64,000 nucleotides of DNA from Sphingobium sp. AP50. Lineage in GTDB: Bacteria > Pseudomonadota > Alphaproteobacteria > Sphingomonadales > Sphingomonadaceae. Positions 1 to 8,527 of this stretch are shown one piece after another. The position numbers and the translations under genes are program-made. Below the pieces are notes generated by a model. That model did no database searches. It saw only the letters and a program-made list of their open reading frames with translations, and was not told the DNA's origin. The number at the start of each line of letters is the position of its first letter. Positions within the stretch are counted from its first letter, which is position 1. The stretch spans positions 62,001-126,000 of the forward strand of contig NZ_FNYZ01000001.1 in the NCBI RefSeq assembly GCF_900109095.1, in the 5' to 3' direction.

Positions 1-2136
1 GTTGTAGAGGATGTTCGCGCTGAGAGTGCCGTTGGCGCCGACCTGGAGCAGAATGTCCGCCTCGATGCCGCGGCTGCGCGCAGCAGCGGCGTTCTCGGTC
101 CGGACCGTCAGCGGACAGGAAGGCAGGATCGCCAACTGGCTGCAGGCGACCGAACCGTCGTTGATCCGCCCGAGGCGCTGGGTCTGGTAGTCGTCATAAT
201 CCACCCAGAAGCCCTCGATGTTGAACTGCAGGCGGTTAGCGAACAGCCGCGTCTTCAGGCCCACGGTATAGCTTTTCACCGTTTCAGGCTTGTAGGGATA
301 GAAGTTAGGGCCTTCCTCGACGCCAAGGTTGAAGCCACCTGCGTGGAAGCCGGTCGCGAACTGCGCGTAGAACATCGCGCGTGGCGCGATGTCGTATTCG
401 ACGCCGAGGCGGTAGCTCGTATTGTTGAAGCTGACCCGCCCTTCGCTTGGGAAGCTGGTCACGAGCCCTGCCGGCGCGGTGTAGTAGGACTGGATGATGC
501 CGCCATCCGATTGCTTGCGCTCATGCGTGTAGCGGATTCCTGCCGTCAGGCGCAGGCTATCCAGCAGGGAATAGGTCGCCTGGCCGAAGGCCGCGTAATT
601 CTCGTCGACGAGGGCGGGCTGGGAGATCAGGATCGCGTTCTGGATGATCGATGCCTGCGCCAGGCAGAGGCCGGAGACCGCAGGCTGCGGACCAGGGCCA
701 TCGGGGTCAAGGGGGCCGGCGCACACGGTTCCAGGCAAAGGTGACCCGGATGCAGGCAGCGGGTTGGACAAGGCCAGGTTGCCGGTGGGCACGTAAAGCG
801 TCGAGAACTGCTTTTCGTAGGAATAATATCCCCCAACGATCCAGCGCAGCGGCCCTGCGCCATTCGAGGCAAGCCGCAATTCCCCGGTATATTGGTCCAC
901 GTCCTGATATTGGGACTGACGGGTCAGCGTCGCATAGCCAACCGAATCGACCTTGGTCTTGCGATAGCCTCCGATCGCGGAGAGCGTCCCGAAGCCCAGG
1001 TCAGCGTCCACGGTCAGGTTCGCCCCGCCGAACTTGTTGTCGAGCCGGCCATCGCTGCCGACCGCTGACGCGCCGAATGGATAGGAGCAGGTCAGGATGG
1101 CCGGCGTCCCGGCAACCGGCTGGGCCTGGCCCACGGGATAAGGCAGACCCGCGCAGTAGGTCCCTGCCAGGGGCACAGGAATGGCGCTGGCCGGTGCCGC
1201 CGCCTGCAAGGCGGCCGTAACCTTGAGATCGCTCGGGCCCAGCCACGGATTGGATGGATCGACGAAGCGGGTTGCGAGCCCCTTGGCGGCTTTCGGCCCG
1301 GTGGGCGTGAACGCGCTACCCTTGCCGCCCTGATGGGCATAGTCGCCCGACAGATAGACCTTGATCGTGGACGTTGGCTCCCATGCCAGGCTCACGCGAC
1401 CGGCCTGGCTGACCTCGTCATTATAACCGTCGCTCAGATAGCCATCGCGATGCACCACCTGTCCCGCTAGCCGGATCGCAAGGTTGTCCGTCAGCGGCAG
1501 GTTCACCGCCTGCGCGGTGCGAATGCTGTCATAGTTGCCCACTTCGAGGCTGCCTTCGAGGCTGCGCACGCCGAGCTTGGGCTTGTTCGTGATGATATTC
1601 ATCGCGCCGCCGGTCGCATTGCGCCCATAGAGCGTGCCCTGGGGCCCCTTGACCACCTCGACGCGCGCGATGTCAAAGAAGCCGGAATTGAGGCCGGATG
1701 CGCGGGAGAAATAGACACCATCGACGCTGAAGGCGACGGCGGGGTCGGCGTTGGCGGTCAGAACTCGTGATCCGATGCCACGGATGTAGATCGATGCCGC
1801 GCCTCCGGCATTCGCCTCGACCTGGAGCCCCGGCACGAGCTTGGAGACGTCCTGGGCCTGGCTGACGCCACGCCTCACGAGGTCGCTGCCATCGATGGTC
1901 GAGATCGCGACCGGCAATTTCTGCACGTTCGCCGAGATCTTGCTGGCGGTCACCACGATGTCAGCGAGGCCCTCGCTCGTTTGCGTACCTGCGCCATCAG
2001 TCGCTGCGGATGCACTGCCCTGCGACCCTGTAGCGGAACCGGCCGCGGTCTGCTGGGCCAAGGCTACAGCAGGCGCTACCGCTAGTCCTGCAGCCAGCAC
2101 CATCGGCGAAATGCCGGATTTGAAACGTCCCTTCAT
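1..2136 (-). CDS. TonB-dependent receptor, 3' end missing (runs off window)
   Basis: Outer-membrane TonB-dependent receptor for active uptake of an unidentified ligand. The frame is open from ATG at 2136 down to base 1 with no stop, so about 712 residues are visible and the end of the barrel is missing. A signal peptide (residues about 1-28, ending ALAQQ) is followed by a plug domain with IVVTASK near residue 60 and the conserved plug end VEVVKGPQGTLYGRNATGG near 165. Barrel-like sequence follows (YGRNATGGAMNIITNKP, then alternating aromatic/polar strands). A GGGGAGA ribosome-binding site precedes the ATG. It is last in an operon after a flavin monooxygenase and an FMN reductase, so the ligand is plausibly that enzyme's substrate; this is inference. 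Family assignment is firm, the ligand is unknown. Confidence 0.93.
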   Translation of the reverse strand, partial: MKGRFKSGISPMVLAAGLAVAPAVALAQQTAAGSATGSQGSASAATDGAGTQTSEGLADIVVTASKISANVQKLPVAISTIDGSDLVRRGVSQAQDVSKLVPGLQVEANAGGAASIYIRGIGSRVLTANADPAVAFSVDGVYFSRASGLNSGFFDIARVEVVKGPQGTLYGRNATGGAMNIITNKPKLGVRSLEGSLEVGNYDSIRTAQAVNLPLTDNLAIRLAGQVVHRDGYLSDGYNDEVSQAGRVSLAWEPTSTIKVYLSGDYAHQGGKGSAFTPTGPKAAKGLATRFVDPSNPWLGPSDLKVTAALQAAAPASAIPVPLAGTYCAGLPYPVGQAQPVAGTPAILTCSYPFGASAVGSDGRLDNKFGGANLTVDADLGFGTLSAIGGYRKTKVDSVGYATLTRQSQYQDVDQYTGELRLASNGAGPLRWIVGGYYSYEKQFSTLYVPTGNLALSNPLPASGSPLPGTVCAGPLDPDGPGPQPAVSGLCLAQASIIQNAILISQPALVDENYAAFGQATYSLLDSLRLTAGIRYTHERKQSDGGIIQSYYTAPAGLVTSFPSEGRVSFNNTSYRLGVEYDIAPRAMFYAQFATGFHAGGFNLGVEEGPNFYPYKPETVKSYTVGLKTRLFANRLQFNIEGFWVDYDDYQTQRLGRINDGSVACSQLAILPSCPLTVRTENAAAARSRGIEADILLQVGANGTLSANILYN

Positions 2137-2232
2137 GTCTTCTCCCCTCGTGCCGCCTTCTCGTCTGCGGCTTTTGAACATTGGTAATCGAAAGGCCGGG
2201 CCGCGCTCGGAACGCAGCCCGTGGCTTCCTTG

Positions 2233-2814
2233 TCAGGCCGCCACCGGGGGCCGCGCGCGTTCCAGAAAATGCATGATCTGGCCGGCCATGGCGCGAATCT
2301 GCTCGTCCACCTGGGTCGCCACCAACTGGCCTTCGGCATCGAACAAGGGTTGGCGCGAGTTGAGCGCGACCGCCAGGGGCGTCGGCCAGCCGCGAAGAGC
2401 ATGGACGATCGAGCGCAATGCGGCGACCGTCGTGTTGGCGCCCTGCCAACCCGACCCAGCGGCGATCAGGCCCACCGGCAAACCATCGAAATAGGGGCGG
2501 GAATCCTCCGCCATCTCTTCGGTATAATCGAGCGCGTTCTTGATAAGGCCCGATATCGAGCCATGATAGCCGGGCGAGGACAGGATGATCGCATCGGCCT
2601 CGCGCATAGCTGCGACCAATGTGGAGGCCGCCGAACTCGCCAGTTCCCTGCCTGGCGCGTAGAAGGGAAGCTCGAGCGCATTGGCGGTGAAGAGGCGAGT
2701 CTGCGCTCCCGCCTCTTCGCATATGTCCAAGGCATGCTTGAGCAGTCTTGCCGTCGAACTGTTCTGCGCCAGCGTACCGCCTATGCCGACGATGAGCGGC
2801 TGTTTCCGCGCCAT
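2233..2814 (-). CDS. NADPH-dependent FMN reductase (flavodoxin fold)
   Basis: Flavin reductase of the NADPH-dependent FMN reductase family, 193 residues. It would supply reduced FMN to the monooxygenase encoded immediately upstream. The N-terminal flavin phosphate loop is seen in IVGIGGTLAQNSSTA, and the family's second flavin-contact motif in SPGYHGSISGLIKNALDY near residue 85. The start at 2814 is chosen because it lies one base after the monooxygenase stop (TGAGATG); the longer frame up to 2922 would overlap that gene heavily. The pairing with a luciferase-like monooxygenase is the usual two-component arrangement. The native substrate of the pair cannot be read from sequence. Confidence 0.9.
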   Translation of the reverse strand: MARKQPLIVGIGGTLAQNSSTARLLKHALDICEEAGAQTRLFTANALELPFYAPGRELASSAASTLVAAMREADAIILSSPGYHGSISGLIKNALDYTEEMAEDSRPYFDGLPVGLIAAGSGWQGANTTVAALRSIVHALRGWPTPLAVALNSRQPLFDAEGQLVATQVDEQIRAMAGQIMHFLERARPPVAA

Positions 2815-2815
2815 C

Positions 2816-4015
2816 TCAGTTCTCCGCGGTCTGCAGCCGGAACTTACGAGGATCCTGCGCGGCATATTCCGCATTCGCCTGGAATGGCGCGGGTCCGGCC
2901 GAAACAGCGGGATGGACATCATCCCCGCTCGGTGCCGTGAAGTGCTGCGGTTCCAGGCTGGGGAGGCATTGCTCTACGAACAGCTTGTAGGAGGCGTCCC
3001 ATAGCGGCGGGTTGTAAACCCCCACCGTGAAGCGGGTAAGAACCTGCTCGATACCGGCATGTTGATGCGCTAGGAGCTGCTCGGTGACGCGGTCCGGATT
3101 GCCGACAATGAACCACGAGCGCACGAACTTGCTGTTCGCAGCTTCCTGCTGGGTCATGTCGGTGCGACCGGCCTCGCCATCCTCGAACATCTGGCGCAGC
3201 GATCGCTTGTCCAGGTCCCGGCGCAGCATCGGGTTGTTGCCGACCATCACCTGCGCATCTTCCCACGCCTGCTCGTCGCTCGTTGCGACGACGACCTGAT
3301 GGTGGACCAGCGATTTCGCCAGTCGTTCCGCCTTGTAGGCCTCACTGTAGCCACCTTCGTCCAGACCCGTGCGAAACAGCGCATATTTGTGCGCGGCCTC
3401 CTCGAGCGTGCACGGCCCGAGCGAGAGGATATTTCCCTCCCGGCCGACCTTCTCGCAGGTCTCGTCGGTGTTCGTGCCAATCATGAACTGGGGATGCGGC
3501 CCCCGGTAGGAGACCGGCATCACGCGGCCGTGCATGCCGCCCTTGACCCATTTTCCCTCGAAGGTGAGCGGGCCGTCTTCCAGCTTGTGCCGCCACAGCA
3601 TCATCAGGGCATGGAACTTCTCGGCGTAGATCGCTCGCTGTTCCTTCGGGTCGAGCCCGAAATTCTCGAAGTCAGGGGAGAAACCGACACGACCGGCGGA
3701 AAAGCCCACGATCAGCTTTCCATCGAGCAACTGGTCTAGGAGATTGATGTTCTCCGCCATCAGGATGGGATTGTGATAGGGAAGCGGGCACATCGACGTG
3801 CCGAAATAAGCGTCCCCCAGGAAGGGCGCCAAACGCGCTCCCATCATCAGCGGATTGCAGTAGGGTTCGTAGTTGTTGAAGTGCTGCTCGCCGAACGTCA
3901 CGAGGCTGAAGCCATCGGCAGCAGCCTTGATCGCGCCTTCCGTACAATAGTGGATCAGTGCGCGATCATCGCGAGGCCCGCGCCCGAAGGGCCCCATGAA
4001 AACGGCGATATACAT
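2816..4015 (-). CDS. LLM class flavin-dependent monooxygenase
   Basis: Luciferase-like TIM-barrel monooxygenase, 399 residues, using reduced FMN and O2. Family features are an N-terminal barrel strand (MYIAVFMGPFG), the GEQHFNNYEPY segment at about residues 42-52, which matches the EHHF region of bacterial luciferases, and the NLLDQLLDGKLIVGFSAGR helix-strand unit near 92-110. It leads the operon; a strong AGGGAGTG ribosome-binding site lies before ATG 4015. The FMN reductase starts one base after its stop, implying translational coupling. With the receptor downstream this looks like uptake plus oxidative attack on a small organic compound. Possible substrates (sulfonate, alkane, terpenoid, aromatic) cannot be separated by reading alone. 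Confidence 0.9.
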   Translation of the reverse strand: MYIAVFMGPFGRGPRDDRALIHYCTEGAIKAAADGFSLVTFGEQHFNNYEPYCNPLMMGARLAPFLGDAYFGTSMCPLPYHNPILMAENINLLDQLLDGKLIVGFSAGRVGFSPDFENFGLDPKEQRAIYAEKFHALMMLWRHKLEDGPLTFEGKWVKGGMHGRVMPVSYRGPHPQFMIGTNTDETCEKVGREGNILSLGPCTLEEAAHKYALFRTGLDEGGYSEAYKAERLAKSLVHHQVVVATSDEQAWEDAQVMVGNNPMLRRDLDKRSLRQMFEDGEAGRTDMTQQEAANSKFVRSWFIVGNPDRVTEQLLAHQHAGIEQVLTRFTVGVYNPPLWDASYKLFVEQCLPSLEPQHFTAPSGDDVHPAVSAGPAPFQANAEYAAQDPRKFRLQTAEN

Positions 4016-4425
4016 GGCATCACTCCCTAAAACTGGGGCGAGCCTAGGGAGGGCATGCGGTCGTGAGAAATCTCAAAGGATTATGCCGTCATAAACAACG
4101 CATATCCGGGGCACGACCGACCTCCGACTGGTCAAGGCTGCCAATCCCATCCGAGTCCACTGAAAGGCGCGGCTCCCAACCTGCGCACCGCAGAGGGCCA
4201 AGCGCACAGGCCGATGCCGGATGTGAATGACGGCATGGACTCGTCAAGAAGCCGACGATCCCCATGCCCGACTCGTGCCTCCGCCATGATGGTGTTCCAG
4301 ACGCGGTCGCGAAAGACCGCGAAGAGATACCTGGCGATATCAGCGGCACCCTGACGCCTCAGCCGCGCATCTGAGACCATGTGCCCGAACCCGCAGTCAT
4401 CTTCCAGACTTCGGCGGAGGCCCGC
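4016..4425. other. Intergenic region between receptor/monooxygenase operon and conjugation operon
   Basis: About 410 bases between two divergent operons. It must hold promoters for both; I could not pick convincing -35/-10 boxes. A minus-strand open frame (4380 to 4132, 82 residues, containing ADIARYLFAVFRDRVWNT) reads somewhat protein-like but has no recognisable family. It might be a gene remnant. Immediately before traG, GGAGG at 4416-4420 is a clear ribosome-binding site. Confidence 0.5.
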
Positions 4426-6468
4426 ATGACCCCGACAAAGCTGCTTATAGGACAGATCCTCGTTGTGCTCGCAATCATCCTCGCGGGCATATGGACTGCG
4501 ACGCAGTGGGCAGCGGCGCAACTCGCGTACCAGCCCGAACTCGGCCGCCCCTGGTTCGTATTGCTGGGCCAGCCGATCTACCATCCCTGGTCGATCTTTC
4601 CCTGGTGGTTTTCCTTCGACGCCTATGCGCCGCTAGTATTCGACAAGGCTGGAGCCATCGCAGCCGCCGGCGGTTTCGTCGGCTGCGGCACCGCGATCTT
4701 TGGCTCGGTATGGCGCGCGCGCCAGTCGAACAATCTGACGACCTATGGCTCAGCCCGCTGGGCGACGCACCGGGACATCAAGGGTGCCCGTCTCCTTGAC
4801 CAGCGCGGCGTCGTTCTGGGCCGGATTGGTCGCGATGACTTGCGCCACGACGGCCCCGAACACGTCATGGCATTTGCCCCCACTCGGTCGGGCAAGGGCG
4901 TCGGGCTGGTCGTTCCAACGCTGCTTTCCTGGACAGGCTCGACGGTCGTACACGACATCAAGGGCGAGAACTGGCAACTAACCGCCGGCTGGCGCGCGCG
5001 CTTTTCGCACTGCCTTCTGTTCAACCCGACCGACGCCCGCTCGGCGCGCTACAATCCGGTGCTCGAAGTCCGGCGCGGGGTGAACGAAGTCCGCGACGTC
5101 CAGAATATTGCCGACATCCTCGTCGATCCCGAGGGCGCGCTCGAACGTCGAAACCACTGGGAAAAGACCAGCCATTCGCTGCTGGTTGGCGCGATCCTCC
5201 ATGTCCTCTATGCCGAGGAAGAGAAGACGCTCGCCCGCGTGGCAACCTTCCTGTCTGACCCGCAACGCAGCTTCGCAGCGACCCTGCGAAGAATGATGGC
5301 CACCAACCATCTCGGAACGGCCGATGTCCCACTCGTCCACCCCGTGGTCGCCTCGGCCGCCCGCGAACTGCTGAACAAGAGCGAGAACGAACGCTCCGGC
5401 GTGCTGTCGACCGCGATGTCGTTCCTGGGGCTCTACCGCGACCCGACCGTCGCAGCAGTGACGGCAGCATCCGACTGGCGCATCGTCGATCTTGTCGAAG
5501 CGGCGCATCCAATCTCGCTCTACCTCGTCGTGCCGCCGTCCGACATCAGTCGCACCAAGCCGCTGGTTCGCCTTATCCTCAACCAGATCGGCCGCCGGCT
5601 GACCGAGGAATTGCACGGCGTCGGCAAGGACGGCGAGGCAGCCAAGGGCCGTCACCGCCTCCTGCTGATGCTTGACGAGTTTCCGGCGCTGGGGCGGCTC
5701 GACTTCTTCGAGACGAGCCTTGCCTTTCTGGCCGGCTACGGCGTGCGCGTCTTCCTGATCGCGCAGAGCCTCAACCAGATCGAAAAGGCCTATGGCGAGC
5801 ACAACGCCATCCTCGACAATTGCCATGTCCGCGTCGCCTTTGCGACCAACGACGAGCGGACCGCCAAGCGGATCTCGGACGCGCTCGGCACGGCGACCGA
5901 ACAGCGCGCGATGCGTAACTATGCGGGGCACCGACTGGCGCCCTGGCTGGCGCACGTCATGGTCAGCCGCCAGGAGACTGCGCGGGCTCTGCTGACGCCG
6001 GGCGAAGTGATGCAGCTTGCGCCGACGGACGGGCTGGTCCTGATCTCGGGACACCCCCCGATCCGCGTGAAGAAGCTGCGCTATTACGAGGATCGCCGGT
6101 TCACCGAACGCCTGTCGCCTGCACCGATATTGGATAGCGCCGGCTATCGTGACCTTCCGGCGGCTCGCCCGGATGACTGGGCTGGTCAGGTTCGCGGTGC
6201 AGACATGCGCCTGTCCACCGGCAGCGATGCCGATGAAGGAGCTGACGCCGGCGGCCTCGAGCAGGCCCGTCACCCCGCGCACGAGATCGAACCCGCAATC
6301 GTCATCGAACCAGAGATCGCTGACCCCCTGGGCCTTGGCGAGGACGATGGAGACCATGCTGCCGAGCGCCGGGCGATGGACCGGATCCAGCAGCTCGGCG
6401 CCGCGCGCACGGTCTATGGCCTCGATGCCGCCTCCGGCCGTCCTGACGATTTGCAGCTGGGATTCTGA
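4426..6468 (+). CDS. traG: Conjugative coupling protein TraG (VirD4-like ATPase)
   Basis: Type IV coupling protein, 680 residues, the inner-membrane ATPase that delivers the relaxase-DNA complex to the secretion channel. Two N-terminal membrane segments (about 5-33 and 75-95) precede the characteristic YGSARWA segment at 107-113, the Walker A loop APTRSGKGVG at about 151-160 and the Walker B LMLDEFPALG near 415. ATG 4426 is chosen over the upstream GTG 4381 because GGAGG sits 5 bases before it. First gene of a tightly packed trb operon. A degraded second traG 5' end occurs at 22338. No relaxase gene accompanies it in this window, so its substrate is encoded elsewhere or lost. Confidence 0.95.
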   Translation: MTPTKLLIGQILVVLAIILAGIWTATQWAAAQLAYQPELGRPWFVLLGQPIYHPWSIFPWWFSFDAYAPLVFDKAGAIAAAGGFVGCGTAIFGSVWRARQSNNLTTYGSARWATHRDIKGARLLDQRGVVLGRIGRDDLRHDGPEHVMAFAPTRSGKGVGLVVPTLLSWTGSTVVHDIKGENWQLTAGWRARFSHCLLFNPTDARSARYNPVLEVRRGVNEVRDVQNIADILVDPEGALERRNHWEKTSHSLLVGAILHVLYAEEEKTLARVATFLSDPQRSFAATLRRMMATNHLGTADVPLVHPVVASAARELLNKSENERSGVLSTAMSFLGLYRDPTVAAVTAASDWRIVDLVEAAHPISLYLVVPPSDISRTKPLVRLILNQIGRRLTEELHGVGKDGEAAKGRHRLLLMLDEFPALGRLDFFETSLAFLAGYGVRVFLIAQSLNQIEKAYGEHNAILDNCHVRVAFATNDERTAKRISDALGTATEQRAMRNYAGHRLAPWLAHVMVSRQETARALLTPGEVMQLAPTDGLVLISGHPPIRVKKLRYYEDRRFTERLSPAPILDSAGYRDLPAARPDDWAGQVRGADMRLSTGSDADEGADAGGLEQARHPAHEIEPAIVIEPEIADPLGLGEDDGDHAAERRAMDRIQQLGAARTVYGLDAASGRPDDLQLGF

Positions 6469-6470
6469 CC

Positions 6471-6872
6471 ATGGAGAAGGTCCGCCATCAGCTGTTCCTG
6501 CCCAAGCCGTTGTCCGATCGGCTGGAAGCGCTCGCCGCCAGGCCCGGTGCCAGCAAGTCGGCGATCCTGGTCGATGCGGTCACCGCCTGGCTCAATCGCC
6601 GCGGCGTATCGGAGCTGGAAGATCGGTTTGCGATCCGCCTTGATCGGCTCACGCAAGCGATCGGCCGGGTCGATCGCGACGCCTATGTGATCCTCGAAAC
6701 GCTCGCCCTCTTCATCCGGTTCGAACTCGCGATCCAGACGCCGCTCGCCGAGAACGACCAGGCGGGCCGAGCACTCGGCGCCAAAAGGTTCGAAGCCTTT
6801 GTGACCCAGGTCGGACGGCAAGTCTCGACCGGGCGGCGCACGCTGGTTGCCTCGTCGGAAGATGGCAAATGA
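6471..6872 (+). CDS. CopG-type ribbon-helix-helix protein of the conjugation operon
   Basis: Small protein of 133 residues starting two bases after traG and overlapping trbB by 4 bases. The N-terminal 45 residues (RHQLFLPKPLSDRLEALAA, then KSAILVDAVTAWL) match a ribbon-helix-helix DNA-binding fold; the rest is helical with no known domain. Genes of this kind commonly sit between traG and trbB in ICE-type Trb operons and are annotated as CopG family regulators. The likely role is DNA binding at the operon or at oriT, which is inference. Confidence 0.8.
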   Translation: MEKVRHQLFLPKPLSDRLEALAARPGASKSAILVDAVTAWLNRRGVSELEDRFAIRLDRLTQAIGRVDRDAYVILETLALFIRFELAIQTPLAENDQAGRALGAKRFEAFVTQVGRQVSTGRRTLVASSEDGK

Positions 6873-7891
6873 GCGCCCAGCCAGCCCCCGCAGGGCCGAC
6901 AACCTCGGCTGAGCGCCGTCGTCGCATGCTGATCACAGCCCTTGGCGGCGAAATTGCCGCCGCGATGCGCGACAGCCAAGTCACCGAGATCATGGTGAAC
7001 CCTGACGGGGCGCTGCGGCTTGATCGTCTTGGCGAAGGTCGTACCGATACCGAGGTCCGCATCGAACCCGAACAGGTCGAGCGGATCATCCGGCTGGTGG
7101 CGAGCCATGTCCGTGCCGAAGTCCATGCCGAGCACCCGATCATATCGGCCGAGCTCCCGCCGCATATCGAGGGCCGCGCGGGCGAGCGCTTCGAAGGCGT
7201 GCTGCCTCCCGTGTCTTCGGCGCCCTGCTTCTCGATCCGCAAGCCTGCCACAAGGCTGCACATGCTCGACGACTATGTCGCCGATGGGCTGATGTCGGAG
7301 GTCCAGGCAGACGCCCTGCGCGCCGCTGTCACGCAGCGCTACAACATCCTCGTCGCCGGAGGCACCAGCTCGGGCAAGACGACGCTCGCCAACGCGCTGC
7401 TCGCCGAGATGGCATGGGTGGATAGCCGCGTGATCGTCATCGAGGACACGCGCGAGCTGCAATGCCCGCTGCCAGACACCGTCGCGCTCCGGACCCGCCC
7501 GCCGCACGTGTCGATGACCGACCTGGTGCGATCGACCATGCGCCTGCGTCCCGATCGCATCGTGGTCGGCGAGGTCCGCGGCCCCGAAGCACTCGACATG
7601 CTCAAGGCCTGGAACACCGGCCACCCCGGCGGGATCGCGACCGTCCACGCCAACAGCGCCATCGCTGCGCTCTACCGCATCGAACAGTTGGTGCAGGAGG
7701 CGGTCGTCACTGTGCCGCGCCAGCTGATCGCCGAGGCCATCGACATGATCGTCTTCATCTCCGGGCGCGGCATCGGCCGCCGCGTCTCGACGATCGCGCG
7801 TGTTGCCGGACTCGACCCCGACACCGGCGCCTACGTGCTCGCCGATCTTCCCAAGCTCAATCCCCCCAAGTCCAGCCCGAAGGAGACCTGA
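6869..7891 (+). CDS. trbB: P-type conjugative transfer ATPase TrbB (VirB11-like)
   Basis: Hexameric secretion ATPase of the VirB11/GspE family, 340 residues, at the cytoplasmic base of the conjugation channel. It has an N-terminal domain with ITEIMVNPDG-type sequence, the Walker A motif GGTSSGKTTL at about 163-172, an Asp box (VIVIEDTRELQ) and the His box region ending HPGGIATVHANS. Starts 4 bases inside the preceding gene (ATGA overlap) and is followed 3 bases later by trbC. Length and order match RP4/ICE-type Trb systems. Confidence 0.96.
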   Translation: MSAQPAPAGPTTSAERRRRMLITALGGEIAAAMRDSQVTEIMVNPDGALRLDRLGEGRTDTEVRIEPEQVERIIRLVASHVRAEVHAEHPIISAELPPHIEGRAGERFEGVLPPVSSAPCFSIRKPATRLHMLDDYVADGLMSEVQADALRAAVTQRYNILVAGGTSSGKTTLANALLAEMAWVDSRVIVIEDTRELQCPLPDTVALRTRPPHVSMTDLVRSTMRLRPDRIVVGEVRGPEALDMLKAWNTGHPGGIATVHANSAIAALYRIEQLVQEAVVTVPRQLIAEAIDMIVFISGRGIGRRVSTIARVAGLDPDTGAYVLADLPKLNPPKSSPKET

Positions 7892-7894
7892 CCC

Positions 7895-8236
7895 ATGACC
7901 CTTGCCCGCAATCCCCGCCGCATCGCCAACCGCCTGTCGCTTATCGGTGTTGCGGTTGGTATCGCGCTGACGCTCGCCACCCAGGTCCAGGCGGCCGGCT
8001 CCGGTATGCCCTGGGAAGAACCATTGCAGCAGGTGCTGGAATCCGTGCAGGGCCCGGTTGCCAAGATCGTCGCGGTGATCATCATTATCGTGACCGGCCT
8101 GACGCTCGCTTTCGGCGAGAGTTCGGGCGGTTTCCGGCGACTGATCCAGATCGTATTCGGCCTCTCCATCGCCTTTGCCGCGTCAAGCTTCTTCCTGTCC
8201 TTCTTCAGCTTCGGCGGCGGGGCATTGATCTCGTGA
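7895..8236 (+). CDS. trbC: Conjugal transfer pilin TrbC (VirB2-like)
   Basis: Major pilin subunit of 113 residues. Visible are an N-terminal signal segment (about residues 12-33, ending VQAAGSG) and two hydrophobic segments (about 56-73 and 84-105) separated by a short polar turn (GESSGGFRR), the layout of TrbC/VirB2 pilins. Subunits are processed, inserted in the inner membrane and assembled into the pilus. The gene lies between trbB and trbD; its TGA overlaps the trbD GTG start. Confidence 0.92.
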   Translation: MTLARNPRRIANRLSLIGVAVGIALTLATQVQAAGSGMPWEEPLQQVLESVQGPVAKIVAVIIIIVTGLTLAFGESSGGFRRLIQIVFGLSIAFAASSFFLSFFSFGGGALIS

Positions 8237-8517
8237 CCGGCGCCATGTCCTTCGGGGCACAGCATATCGACGGGTACGAAGTGCCGATCCACGGCTCGCT
8301 GGGTTCGCCGCTCCTGCTCGGCGGCGCACCGCGGGGCCTTGCGATCGTCAACGGGACGTTGGCCGCAGCGGTCGGGCTCGGCCTCCAGCAATGGCTCGCC
8401 GGGATACTGCTCTGGGCCGTCGGCCAAAGCGTCGCCGTGATGGCCGCCCACCGCGACCCGAGCTTCGCGCCGGTGCTCCTTCGCCACATTCGCCAGAAGG
8501 GATATTTCGCATGCTGA
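8233..8517 (+). CDS. trbD: Conjugal transfer protein TrbD (VirB3-like)
   Basis: Short inner-membrane protein, 94 residues, VirB3 family. It contains the family opening GYEVPIHGSLGSPLLLGGAPR and one long hydrophobic stretch (about 40-68). It assembles with the TrbE ATPase. I place the start at GTG 8233, overlapping the trbC stop (GTGA), the pattern expected for coupled translation; ATG 8245, four codons later, is the alternative. Ten bases separate its stop from trbE. Confidence 0.88.
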   Translation: MTGAMSFGAQHIDGYEVPIHGSLGSPLLLGGAPRGLAIVNGTLAAAVGLGLQQWLAGILLWAVGQSVAVMAAHRDPSFAPVLLRHIRQKGYFAC

Positions 8518-8527
8518 GGCACCTGAA

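Noticed and set aside
4132..4380. 82-residue minus-strand frame upstream of traG
   Set aside because: Partly protein-like but without ribosome-binding site or family; kept only as a comment on the intergenic region.
4978..6357. 459-residue minus-strand frame opposite traG
   Set aside because: Antisense shadow of the coupling-protein gene, no domain.
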